Source: Erpetoichthys calabaricus (lineage: Eukaryota; Chordata; Cladistia; Polypteriformes; Polypteridae). Taken from it: a DNA stretch of 64,000 bases. The notes beneath the pieces were generated by a model. It ran no database searches. It saw nothing but the letters and a program-made list of their open reading frames with translations, and was not told the origin of the DNA. Below, in pieces: positions 24,195-37,500 of the stretch (the stretch's first letter is position 1; each line of letters starts with the position of its first letter). The DNA lies in contig NC_041401.2 in the NCBI RefSeq assembly GCF_900747795.2, positions 121,307,722 to 121,371,721 on the forward strand, written 5' to 3'. The position numbers and the translations under genes were made by a program.

Positions 24195-24802
24195 GCTGCA
24201 CCACAACACTGGGTAAGCAAATGCCCCAAGTTTCTGTTCTTACTCCTTCATGAAGCAATGGACACTTAATCCTTTAAACCTGGATCTGCTCCCTCTTCTC
24301 CTGTGCTGTCCCCTCAAAGCAAAATAATGATTCACTTTATTTCACTACATGTTATCTTTGAGATGCTCTCATTTAAGTTACATGCTGATGTTAAACTTGA
24401 GGACAACACATAGCCCTGTCCAACATGATCACTTCTGAATGAATATCACATATAGAAAAACTCTGCATTAGCCCTCATGACATCAGTGTGTGGATATGTG
24501 CTAACACTACTACTTTTTGTGGGATCTGTAGCTTTACTCTGATTTGTCCATTATTGCTGCTTGCTTCATACTAATAAATTAGACACCTCAGATATTCTGG
24601 AAAGGCTTTCACAATCTTTTAAAGACTCCCTGTGCAGTACTCTATCGCCACTCACTTCATTTAGGGTCTGTCTCCAAGGCATTCTGCATTCATATTCAAA
24701 CCAATTCAAAGACTCTCCTTTTCTCACTCATCATTGTTTACTCTTTAATCAGTTATACTTTACTGTCACTCTTCTCCCATGTACTATCAGCTCACAAATG
24801 TG
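24195..24802. other. Intergenic spacer, nothing recognised
   Basis: A/T-rich sequence between two Tc1 elements. No gene, RNA or repeat family was recognised; a plus-strand open frame of 84 codons at 24561-24815 looks like chance. Confidence 0.4.
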
Positions 24803-24804
24803 TA

Positions 24805-26363
24805 CGGTGCCATGAAAAAGTATTTGCTGCTTCCTAATTTCCTTTTATTTTTTGTGCATTCATAGCACTCAATTATTTCAGATGTCCAAACAAATTTAGT
24901 ATAATACAAAAGACAACCTGAGCAAACAAGGTGTAGTTTTTAAACAACCTTTTGATTAACTGAAGGAAAAAAGCTTACCAACACTTCTATCACTTGTGTG
25001 AAAAAGTTATCACACCCTTAGTCATGCAATCAACTAATGAACAAATTTAAACAATGGGTTAAAATAGTCTAGACATGCCCAAGCTTGAGTACTGACAGCC
25101 ATATTGAATCTAAACATCAGGTCAACAGAACCTTTCCAGCAATGTGAAGGTCTCAATAAGCAGCACATCATGTCTCGATCAAAATAAGTTCCAGAAGACC
25201 CAAGAAAAAGTTAGTGAAATATATATCAGTACGGCAAAGGTTACAAAGCAACCTCTAAGTCTCTGGGAAGCCAGCAAACCACCATGAAAGCCATCATCTG
25301 TAAACGGAGAAAACTTGGAGCAGTGGTAATTCCATCAAGGAGTGGCTGGCATAGCAAAATTACTCCAAGACCACCTAGCAAACTCCAAAAAGTCAGAGAA
25401 GAACCCGGAAGAACATCTAAGGAACTGCAAGTCTCTCCCAGCTCAATTAATGTGAGTGTTCATGATTCCACCTTTAGACAGACACTGGGGAAAAATGGTA
25501 TTCATGGAAGAATTACAAGGCAAGAAAATACTGCTAAACAAGAGGAACATATAGGTTTGTCTAACATCTGCTAAAAATACACACTGATTACCAACAAAAC
25601 TTTTGGATAATGTTTTGTGGACCTTTGAGTGAAAAGTGGAACTTTACGGAAGACTTATGGGTCCCCTTATATTTGGCATAAAGCTAACACAGCTTTACAC
25701 AATAAGAACATCACGCCCGCAGTCAAACTGGGTGGCAGTAGTGTGTCACGGTGTGGGGATGCTTTACTGCTTCAGATCCTGGGAGACTTGCAATAAGTGA
25801 GACAGGCATGAATTTAGTTCCCTACCAGAAAGTACTGAAGGAGAATCCCAGTTATTAGTTTGATATCTGAAGCTCAAGCACAACTGGGCTACGCAGTACG
25901 AGAACAATCTGAAGCACAAAATCAAGTCAACATCTGAATGTTTACCAAAAAATAAAGTTAAAAGTCCTTACTTGAACCCCATTGAGATGTTGTGGCAAGA
26001 CCTTCACTAAGCACTTTATAGCTGTAAACTCTTCGACGTGGCCGACATCAAACAATTCTGTAGAGGGGGCCAAAATTTCTCCTCAGTGATGCCAAAGAAA
26101 AGTATTTGATTGCAGTTGTTGCTACTAAAGATGCCACAACCAAGTATTCTGGGGGGCAGTTACTCTTTCACATGGGTGAGAAAGGCGTTGTTGAACCTTT
26201 TGCCTTAAACAAATGACCATGTTAAAAACTATGTATTGTGCTTACTCAGGTTGTCTTTTGTATTATACCAAATTTGCTTGTTAGATCAGAAATAATTGAG
26301 TGCTATGAATAAGCAAGAATTCAGGAAAATCAGGAAGGGGGCAAATACGTTTTCACAACACTG
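24805..26363 (+). mobile_element. Decayed Tc1-type transposon (copy 2)
   Basis: A 1.56 kb element whose ends are inverted copies: left GTGCCATGAAAAAGTATTTG from 24805, right the mirror of CACAGTGTTGTGAAAACGTA at 26363, each followed inward by matching arms (TCATAGCACTCAATTATTTC). A left TA is present; the right flank reads TG. The transposase on the plus strand is broken by several stops and frameshifts. Recognisable pieces include YGKGYKATSKSLGSQQTTMK, SSINVSVHDSTFRQTLGKNG and a late NPIEMLWQDLH. It is related to the element at 60704-62322 but much older. Confidence 0.88.
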
Positions 26364-28557
26364 TGGACTTTTCCAAAATTCTCCTTGTTAATATGTTATG
26401 TACCGCATGATCTTACAATGTTGATTTAAATCTGTATGCTTTGTAACATATCTGGAATAGTGTGCTCTGTAAGACCGATTAAAAAGAAAAAAAAAAACAA
26501 CACGGGTGCTTGCCTCTAGTAGTCCAGTGTGCACCTCTCACAGAGTAGTAGAGAAGATGCTATACAATGGAAATGATCAAGACCATGCACATCTTGAGTG
26601 TAATCAGTAAAGACTTACTGGGGAGAGAAAAGGTGAAGATTGGGGTCAACTATTATATCTTGAGTTGCCTTGAAAGCTTGCACTTTGTTATCTTTTTAGT
26701 TAGCCAATAAAAGGTGTAATTTTGCTTGACTTCTCATTGCATCCATAATGGCTAACGTGGTACAACACCCTACTACTTCTGGGAGCTGAAAGTCCATCAG
26801 GCACCATACAGGTAAATACTAGTGAAGCCTACCGACATACCTTCAAAGGGGGATAAGCTCTTCACTATTTTGAACATTTTAAAAAATCATCTCTGTTGGG
26901 TTAAGCAAGATAAAGGCACAGTGACTTTTCACAACTCATTAGGGTGCTAATGCTCACCCAAAAGTTCAAGGCTTGTATATGACCACTGTAACATGGCTCT
27001 TGTGACAACAGTACATGAGCAGCAAACAATCTTATCAAAATATTGCCCTTCATCCCTGAACAGCTGTATCTACCACAGGCACCACAACTACAGTATATAC
27101 TTGTTGACATGCACTTGCTTCTTACCAAGTAAAACCACCATTACACAAACACTTTAAATAAAAACTTTAATTTGATCGAAAATAAGCATATGGCACAAAG
27201 GGGCATCTTCCATCAGGCCAGCTCCCCCTGACAAACATTCAAGTATACTTTCTGGGAGTGTTTCCACAGAGATCAGGGGCATTGCCTTCTCTGGGCCGAA
27301 TTTCCTGCTAGAGAAGTTTCATTCAAAAGTGCAGAAAAACAAGACAGTGTAATAACAACTTAAAATTTTCATTTTTAATGTGCTAAATTGAGTTAACCTA
27401 GAAACACTGACTAAAATGAAATCCTCCAGACACAATGAGTGCAGTCATCTCCTGACCACTGCCAAGTATGGCCGTCTGACATAACAGAGATGGGCTGAAG
27501 AGCCACAGCAGTGCAAAGGATTGTACACAATCAGGAATCTGGGCATCCACATTTGTCTTCTTGGGTATAAGCATGATTAATTAAAGATGCTTTTCATTCC
27601 TCTTTGGTATGTCTTACAGTCACAACAGTGGTCACATTACTCAGTCTGGACCATCACCCCATAATTGGAAACATATGAAGAATTCCAAGCTGACCGTGCT
27701 TAATAAAACTGGTTTCCCAAGTGACTCTGACATCAATTGAAATAACACTTACAAAGCATAGCAGAGAAAGGAGGGCCTAACATAAAGCACCCAAACCAAA
27801 GGACACACCAGGCCTGAACTGCTGAGCCCTCTACTGCAGACCTAACGTGTCCCATTGGTGGATGCAGCCAAGCAGCTGAAAAACATGCTGGACCCCCAAG
27901 GTTCTTTAATCAGGTACGGGAAATGCGGGATGGCAGAGATGACATGACCTACTAATTTGATGCCAGGAGGCAGAATGGAAGAAATGAATACTGAGTTCCC
28001 TCCCCACACAAAAGGTTCTCTCTGAGGCAGGAGCCAAATGATGATCAAAACGACTGTGTTAAGACATTGACCACTTACTAAGGGATACCAATAAAGGCAC
28101 ACTGGTAGACATACTAAGGCACACTTGCTATAGAAAGACATTTGGACATAAGTAACAAAATGACATAGTAATCAAGGCACTTAGGTAAACTGATGGCACT
28201 AACCCGACACATGTCATGGACATGTGGTCTCTGAGAGGCATGGTATATTCAAGATTCTTTTCAGGAGGTCTAAGTAATACTCTTGCCCCTCCTTTAAGGC
28301 CTGCACCACTCCCACCATGCCCTCGGCCTATACTGCACTTAACAGACCTTAAGGAAGGCTTACATGCTTACGTGGAAGGACCTGATACACACTTTCACAA
28401 AAATTACTTTGATAACAAATGGAAGTCAGCTGGTGTCCATATTCAAAATCAGACACATTAATCAAAAAACAGATATGGCAAAAGGCTCTGCATATTGGAT
28501 ATCATTGCAATAGCTGTGCAGTCCACTGGCATCCCTGGCTGCCTCAGGAACAAGTCT
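26364..28557 (-). other. VAMP3 3' UTR and downstream spacer
   Basis: This region follows the VAMP3 stop. A variant ATTAAA signal on the minus strand near 27171-27166 could end a UTR of about 1.4 kb, but no clean AATAAA was found. At 26650-26765 there is a phrase (TTAGTTAGCCAATAAAAGGT, then TAATGGCTAACGTGGTACAA) that I have met as part of interspersed fish repeats; I cannot name its family. The rest shows no gene. Confidence 0.4.
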
Positions 28558-31500
28558 TCACACCTGTGTCCAGACTGTGAGGGACCGAGAAAGAGAAACA
28601 AAGAGGAAGATGTGTAAGAGGAATGTAAGGAAAGACATTAAAATAAAAGTGCTGGGCCCTCTATCCCCAGATGGACAAAAAGAGACTCACTTATGATGAT
28701 GACAATGAGGATGACTGCCACTGCAATCAAAATGGCCCACATCTGCAAAAGAGCAAAGATGCAGGAAATTACACTGCAGCCTATCATCATGTACTGTCAA
28801 AGTTCAAGCCCCACCGACCAACTTCAACAGCTGAGGCACCCTCTAACAGGTCAAAATTTAGAACTGTATCATTTTTACATGGGAATCTAATGCCATAATC
28901 AGTACATGAATCAAGTAAAATTACAATCAACTTCTTGATCTTACACTATGCATAAAAAGTAGTTATTCGATAACTTTTGGCTCATTATGCCTGTAGCAAA
29001 CATCACCCACCTTACAGTTCTTCCACCAGTACTTCCTCTTCAGTTTTGAAGCTCTGGCCTCAAATTGTGATGCTCCAGCCTGGAGAGCTTCAGCACGGTC
29101 ATCAAGTTCTGCCAGTTTCTGGTCTCTTTCCAGCACTTTGTCCACATTCACCCGCATGATACCCACCACCTGTAAACACAAGGATATAAAATGAAGACAA
29201 GACAGACACAGGAGGACCCCAGAAACAAACTGTTTATGACAGACTGCACCCAAATGTGCTCTTCTGGAGTTGTCTGTGTATTTAATAAATGTCCAGGATT
29301 CTGATCCTGTCAGCAGGACGCCCCATGGAATATCTCACAACCCCATAACAAAAACCCTCATCCTACCTCATCCACTTGTGCCTGGGTTTGCTGCAGCCTG
29401 TGGGTACCACTGGCCCCAGTCGTTACATCAGGAGCACCTGGCGTCTGACCTGACCTGAAAGATAAACCACATATTTTAAGAAGCTGCTGGATGATGGGAC
29501 ACAGCAACATCTGACCTGGACATCTTGAGCTGAAAACTGGCATGCCTCCTAAAATGCAGAAGCAATAAAAAGAAATTAAAATGGTGCTCAGGGCAAACTA
29601 ATGAACTATACACAATACAAAATTGACAGACTGTTGAGTCAATTCGTGTACAGCCCATCATCATAAGCGAATGCCCAATCTCCAATGCTGGGTAGCAGGG
29701 CAACAAACCCAAACAGTTGAGGTTTGCCTTCCTGTAGAAATTCTTTTTGCAGTATGTTATAAATTTTTGAGTTGTGAGCCGACACAAGCCGACTTTTTTC
29801 ATGTGTTCAGTAGCTTGTGCTCACAATGCTGGTGAACATCTGGGAAAGTTACTTCTGAAATGCAAAAATACCGTTTCACTATAAATGTGCCTGCAGTCAG
29901 AAATGAAGAGAAAGCATGTAACATCAGTGACACGGTGGCATCTCATTTTTCCTTAAAACGGAGTTATCAGATGTATAATTCCAGGCATTGAGGTGCATGA
30001 CTACTGGTTGGAGTAGGTTTTTATTTCCCTCTTGTCCAAAATAGACTGCCCTGTTTTATGAATCCACTGAGGCTCAACTCATGTCACGTTTAGAGGGTAG
30101 AACAGGAATGCAGTTGGAAGCACGATGCAACTTTTGTGGGAGAAGAAGAAAATGGAATGTGCATACCACTAGTGCAGAGACTACCGGACTGGCATTAATG
30201 CAAATCTTGTTGTGAGGATCCTCTCCAGACTTCACAGATATTAAAAGTACTGTGGTGATCAGTGCAGAGGCCATATCTCGAGATATGCTGCCACAACCCA
30301 TTTGATGACTCTCATCTACACACACTATGCTACAATATCATGCTGATACTTCCTTAAAAGTGGCTCCCAGTCTGCTACCATGATACATTTGGGGTCAGTA
30401 AGCTAGACCAGGAAAATGTATGGATATTAAACTGGAACAAAAGCTATTTTTTACATGTGAGATGTGTTTGCTATGACTCCCCCATCATATGGTCATATTG
30501 ATGTATTTTCTGTAACACACACCTTTAAATAAAAGCCCAATGATAACTCTGGTGGCCTTTCTTTACAGCTTGATGACAGACCTGTGACTATACATATTAA
30601 AAAAGGAAAAAACCTTCATTAGAGTCAGGTCTGTTGCGATGACCCTTTTACTCTGTCCTTAAGCCATGCTCCATTTCTTAAGGATGTCTGTTGGCATGCA
30701 TTCATGGCCAGGACACCAAATCCATGTAAATGAAGACACGTCCACTGAAATTTCTAGAGCAAAACAGCTGTGTCTGGAAACAGCTGTATATCCTACATTG
30801 AGCTAGCAGTGCTGGTAATAGGACAAAGGAATGGCCATGACAAGAACACGTAGTTACTGTCTTCCATAAATGTCAGATACAACCAAGTGCCTCATGTCTC
30901 AAAGTCTCACAGCCAAATAGCTGAATTAACTTAAGATGCAGCTTGGTGTTCATAGAATGAAGAACTAAATTAAGGAATAGAGGTAGCAGACAACCAAATA
31001 TCTAGTTGAAAGTGACCATCTAATGACAGCATACAGCCTAAGTGGTCAAATCACCAACCAGTGGCAACCTGGACAGAACAAAGAAGTCACATGACTTTTC
31101 TTCTCAGAAGGTCTACCTGTGTCACACTCCAATTCAGGTAAGACTGAAAATATCAAAAGGTTTAACACATGGCTCAAAATCTTGGTGTAGGATAAAGGGG
31201 AGCTCCAAGACTAGGCCTCAGCAGCCCTAATGTAAGGTAACCATTAAACAACAAATGGATGGATAAGTGGATGGTTGGTTGGGGTTATTTGTCACAAACT
31301 TCTTGTATGTCAAGTCACAAAAAACCAAATATATGCCCACCAGTAAGCAATAACTGCCCCAGCCTACCCTATAATCTAAGCCAACTGCTTAGCCCAATCT
31401 CAGTGCTGAAGGGACTGCAAGTTTTCATTCCAACCAATTTCTTAATTGGAAGACAATTTTTGATGTCATTAAACCTGACATTAGCATCTATGGTTTATTA

Positions 31501-34500
31501 GTGCTCCACGTCTGGTATGTCAGACCATTCTAAAATTGAAGACTGTCCTTTTGTTGTATGGATTAATAATTCTCTTGTCGCTTTTGAGGTATCATTTCAA
31601 ATATTTTGAACGTGGACACTTTATTACAAGGCAGGTAAACGTTAACATTATTCAAAGTTATTGTCTGTCTGTATACCTGCATTGTTACCACTCTTTAATT
31701 TAATATTGTTTTTTATTAGTATGTTGCTGCTGGAGTATGTGACTTTCCCCTTGGGATTAATAAAGTTATCTATCTATCTATCTATTAGGACTACACACAT
31801 CTGTAAACAGGACAAAGTTAGCTGGGGTGCTCCTGGTTCTGTTCATTGTTAATTGGTACCTGCCTAAGAAAATGGAATGCAATTAAAAACTGGGAATGTT
31901 AATTTAAAGACAAAACACAGGAAATAAGGGCTCTGAGTCTTATAAAGTGAAACTAATGAAGCCTACATTCTCTTCTCAGTAATGGGAGTCTCAATAAGAA
32001 AATGGCTGGCGCAAAAACCTGCAGTCATCCAGGACTAAAGGTTTAACATTCCTGTTATCTCACTAAACTTAGTGTGAAAGAGCAGCACTGCTGGATACTA
32101 GAGTTGTGTGGTATGCTGGCACCTAAAAAGAACCGAAAGACTCCATTTTAAAAAACAGTACCGTACCAGTGTTTCGTTAATTATGGAACCAGAAGTAAAT
32201 TGCACTTTTCAAGCACCTCATGGACATTTATTACCACGACTGCAACTGTAAAACTCCCCCCAAATGTTCTTTCAACATATATATTAATATAAACGTGCTG
32301 GATACACAAAGGGGGGCACACCCTCATTTATAATGAACTGCAAGGCAGGTAGGCTGCAGTGAGATGGGGGTTTAATTATCTGTTATTTGCTTTGGCACTG
32401 AAGTCTGACAGCTGGCATGACACCAAGCTCAATTTTTGTACTGGTCCAACCCAAATGGACTCAATCCAAATCAAATCACAACACATAAATGAAGCACCTA
32501 CAGCACCCCTTGCGCCAACTGACAGTGGTGTATAAGTCCCCTTTTGTCTGGTTTTTGATTCAGTCCCAAAGTTGCCATCACCTTATGCGATTTGACATGA
32601 TTTCTAGTCAGCGAGCATGTTAAATGGCTGCAGTTTCTGAATCCTGCTGTCTCTGAGGATGTCAAATAGCAGTAGAAGACTGATTATCGATTCCTTCACG
32701 ACTTTTCATCACAGTCCCAAATCTATAATCTCACCTTGTCTTGTCAGCACATCAACATTAACCTCTGTAGTGACTGAGCGAGCACTTGTTATGATGGGTT
32801 CGGCCACAATCTCAGCCTATCATTTTAAATTTTTTCTTCTTCAGATATCTGCATTGGCTCCAAAGTTTGATTATCCTGTTCTCCATTTGCAGTGGCCAAA
32901 ACGCTCAAATTCTTTCTCTTCTAGTAGCCACTGTTATTTTTCAGTTTCAATGGTGGCCAACTTGCACACACAAGTGTCCACTTCTACACTTCTGGCAGTG
33001 GTCTACGATAAATCAAACAAGTGCATTGCAGGGGGTGTCATACAACATCACTGGCTGTTATGGGTGCCCACTAGAGCCTGATTAATCATATGGAAAACTG
33101 GGACTCAATAACAATCAGTACTGACAGAAATGACACTGACCAGGCCCCTGCATTTTGATTGACAAGCGCTCGTCAAGATGCACTGGATTCAATGCACACA
33201 CTAATGGGGTCTTCAACAAAGTGGAGGTCAGTGCAGTTGAGAAAAGTCTTGATTTCAAACAGTAGGTTATTTGTTCTTAAGGAATTAATATATACAACCA
33301 TGTACAGAGTATGCACAGAGGGCTGCAACAACGAATTGTCATTATCAAGAATAATCAATAATTAAAAACCGTGGCAATTACTTTAGGTTGAGTACACTGT
33401 GCAATTGCGTCACTACTTCATTAGGCAGACAGTACGCAAGTGCCCCAAAAGATAGTGCAATCTAAAACTTTGGGAACACTTTACTCTGAACGCTTAAAAA
33501 AGGCTATGAGCTTCAAAATGCGCAGGTCTGACCTCGTACAGCTTTAGAACACAACAGAGATGCACAAACATTTAAACATGAAACATATCGTTACAGGCTC
33601 TGTGGAGGAGTAAGGCTCGCCGTCATCGCTATAAGCTGAATGTTACTTCAGTGTTATTTACACAGATATATGAACACAATGTTTGCTAGGCTAGGCATAA
33701 TGACATGACTTCTGGTTTGAAGTGAGGAATAATTCAAGCCATAGTCCAGCCCCCTACAATGTGAATAAAACACTAGCATATGTGACAGAGCTTTATGATA
33801 GGCAACTAAAAATTTATGCATCATTAGCTAATTGCTAGTAAATATTCAAATTTTCACTTGCCATATTTGCTTTTTTTTTGACGTAGTCACTCTGCTAAAT
33901 TACAGTGCTGCATTCTATACTTGCATTGACATGTGTGTCTTTACAAAAAATGGTTGTGAAGAAACACAAGTCCCTGTCAGAGAAGAAAACTTTTTTTTTT
34001 CCTTTTCAGTCTTGTGTGCAAATGAAATCAAAATCTCAATAAGGGTGCAGCAGTGAATCCCACAGCACATCATCCATGACTGAAATACGTATCACACATT
34101 CCAAGTAAAAAGGTAGGAGCAGGACGGAAAAGTGAAAGTTCTAGACTAGTTGGCTATTGGACTTCAACTGGCTTTTATACCATCTGGAGCAAAACGTGAT
34201 AATGTGCAAGTACTGCAGCAGCAATCCTAGTGCAGCCAGTAAAACAGATTTTGTGGCAGGATCAGCTTTAAAGCGTGACAATCTAACAGCACGCTTCTGA
34301 CAGCAAATGACATGTAGCAGGCTGCAGCAGTGTGTTGGCTGCAAATAAATGTGACATAGGATTTGCGGTGGTAAAAGGTTTCCAGACACAAAAAAGACAA
34401 ATGATGATGCAAAAAGATACAAAGTTTCAGTGAAAATAAACTTGCATATTAGATAGCAAAGGAGGAACTGAATTTCACACAAATGAAACCACTTGCTTTG

Positions 34501-37500
34501 CTGCAAAGGGAATACAATCTGGATATTCCCCCAACATACGACAACCAATTACAAACGTTACTGAGGTTTTTCTCTTTTTTTTAAGGGGGGCTGAGGACCC
34601 TAATAAAGTCACAACGGTGCATCTGTGGTGGAGTATTATGGTAGTGATATTTACATGATGCTCTGCCAGAAGTTGAAAACATAATAAATAAAAACTTAAA
34701 TTGCAAGTTTAATTTTGAAGTGTGTGTTTAATGTGATTCTGAAAACATCAGCCAAATTGTGAGTTTGGTGAATTTATTGAAAACTTTATAGTGTTTTTAA
34801 GGAACTTTTGTGTGGTTTGTTGCACAATCAGAGCCAGAAGTGTTACTAAATGTTTTATTTCTATTATTACTATTTACTTTCAATGAATTTTTATATAAAT
34901 GTTGTATAAAATTTTGTTTAAAATATGTACATGTAGTTCTTAAAACAAATAGATCTTAGAAAATTTTATACAAATCGGTTAATTTTGTGAAAAATTCCAT
35001 TTCATGTTCTTTGTGTTTAATTTCAAATGTATTTTCTTTAACAATCCAACTAATGGATCAAAATATTCGCTAGTGTAATCGATTATCAAAATAATCGTTA
35101 CTTACAGCCCTAGTCAAAAGCTTGTTTTCTAAGCTTAACTAGAATCTATTTCACTGTAGCCAGCAAACATTTAGTACTTTGTCTTTTCTTTACACAACAG
35201 TAAACATACTCTTCCATTTTAAAAGCAGTTACATCACAAATAATGAACATAAATGCTTAGACTACAGTATATGTGACACACCTTTGTGTTTGATCTTCAC
35301 ATTAAACAAAGATCAGATCTAAACACAAGTCAGTGGCTGCAGTCTGCGTTGGCACATCCAAAACGGGTTTTGTAAAAAAAAAACAAACAAACTGAATGGG
35401 CTTCATAAATGTACACCTCAGCCTGTTTTTGTAAAAACTGTTAGAGAAGTACAGAACCACAGAACAGAAAATGTTAGAGAAGTACAGCACCACATTTTTA
35501 ACTGCTATGTTGTTTGCATGACAAATTTACAATGTTACTGTAGATTACGTTATCTTTAAAAAGTTCTGAAAAACAGTTGTTCATAGTATAAACTACTTGG
35601 ATGCTGCGCTGACTATAGCCGGCTATTCTGATCATGCGCAGATAGATAGACAGACAGACTTGGGGGTCTGGAGCTGTTGATCTATTTTAGTGTTTAGAAT
35701 TTGTGAAACAGACAGTATTTAAAGACCCTATTAATAACAACACTGTCGAGGGATGTCAAATTATACAAAGTATGGACTGAATACTCACATTAAAAATAAG
35801 TAAATGTTTGAGTATATTTGAACAATGGTTAAAAGCTCCAAGTACTACTACGTGTAAGTATGTACTTAATACGGGTTTCTGAGCCATTCCAAAATTTAAT
35901 TCTACCATCTCCGTAACATTGCCCGCCTCCGTCCATTTCTGTCCTTTAATGATGTTCAGACTCTGGTTCATTGTTTCATAATGTCTCATGTTGATTACTG
36001 TAATTCCCTCGTCATCGGCCTCCCTGCAAAATCTATACAGAACCTACAGTACATTCAGAACTCCGCAGCCAGAGTTCTCACCCACACAAAGCATTTTGCT
36101 CACATCTCCCCTGTTCTCTCCCAACTTCACTGGTTACCAGTTCCATCAAGGATTAAATTCAAGATTCTGCTTCTCACCTTCAAAGCCCTACGTAACCTTG
36201 CCCCCCTCTACCTCACTCAGCTCCTTACACTCCTTGTCGCTCTCTCAGGTCCTTGAGCAGTACTCTCTTTACTGTCCCACACACCAGACTCTCCACCTTG
36301 GGAGGCAGGTCCTTCAGTGTTATGGCCCCTCAACTCTGGAACTCTCTTCCTCAGTCTCTCCGAGATTGCTCCTCTTTCTCCACCTTTAAATCTCAACTCA
36401 AAACTTTCCTCTTCTATGAACTTTTGTCTTCTGTGTGATGTTGTTTTCTTTACTCTGTATGTAAAAAGACCTTGTGTTTGTGAAAGGCGCTCTATAAATG
36501 TAACTTATTATTAAGTACTGCTAATAATTTTGCTTTTTACTTGCAGAGTGTCTGCCAAAGCATGCAATGCTAATGACTCGTGCACTGAACAGCCTTGACT
36601 TGAAAAACTCTACCCCATTACAAAAAGAGCATTTTCTATGCAAGGAAAGAGACATGATTAAAGACAAAAGTGGGACACTTTACATGCCTCTATGCATACG
36701 TGAAACTCACACAAAATTGCTCTCGATTACTCAAATGTGATACTTTAATCCCCCACAACCTGAATCTCATATAGCTCAACCATTCCCTCCCACCCACCCC
36801 TCGATCCCATCTGTTCCGGTAAAGCAATATTAGGCTTGTCTACCACCATCACAAACCTTTTGTCATTCAGAAATGAGGACTTTCAAGGGGACTGAATACT
36901 TTTGCATGCCTCTGTAAATTTGGACATATTCCTAAGTAGCGTCTTTACTTTCAAAGCATGGCAGAACATAGAAAACAAAACTGCAGTGAATATGAACTTG
37001 AGGTATTCCTGACATCTGGTGCAGTTTAAGGAGTTGCTCCAATAGGTGCACTATGCTTCTCAAATAAACTGTATTTTAACCATCAATTTTTAAGGCAAAA
37101 TAAGTTAACCAACGAATGAGGTACGTAATGACACAGCAGTAGTGTTGCAGTCTCATTGTAAGGAGTCCAGGGATCGCATGCTGGGTGCTTCCTGCATGGA
37201 GTTTACATGACGGTCCTCGTGGGTTTGCTCCCACTGTCCAAAGACATGCCGGTGAGGTGAACTGATGATGCTAAATCGCCTTAAAACAGACTTCACACAA
37301 TTTCAATTACAGATTTAGTTTATCTTGAGAGAGGTTATTTCAAGTTGAACATTTGGCCTATACTGTTTTCCTCTTTTGTAAACCCAAAAGACACTTCTGT
37401 TGCCAAACAGTTCCTCTGTATTCTGCACAAAAGATTAAATGGTATTCTGAGTAAATCTCCATGCCACATCAGATCAGCCCTATTGCAAAATATTTAAAAA

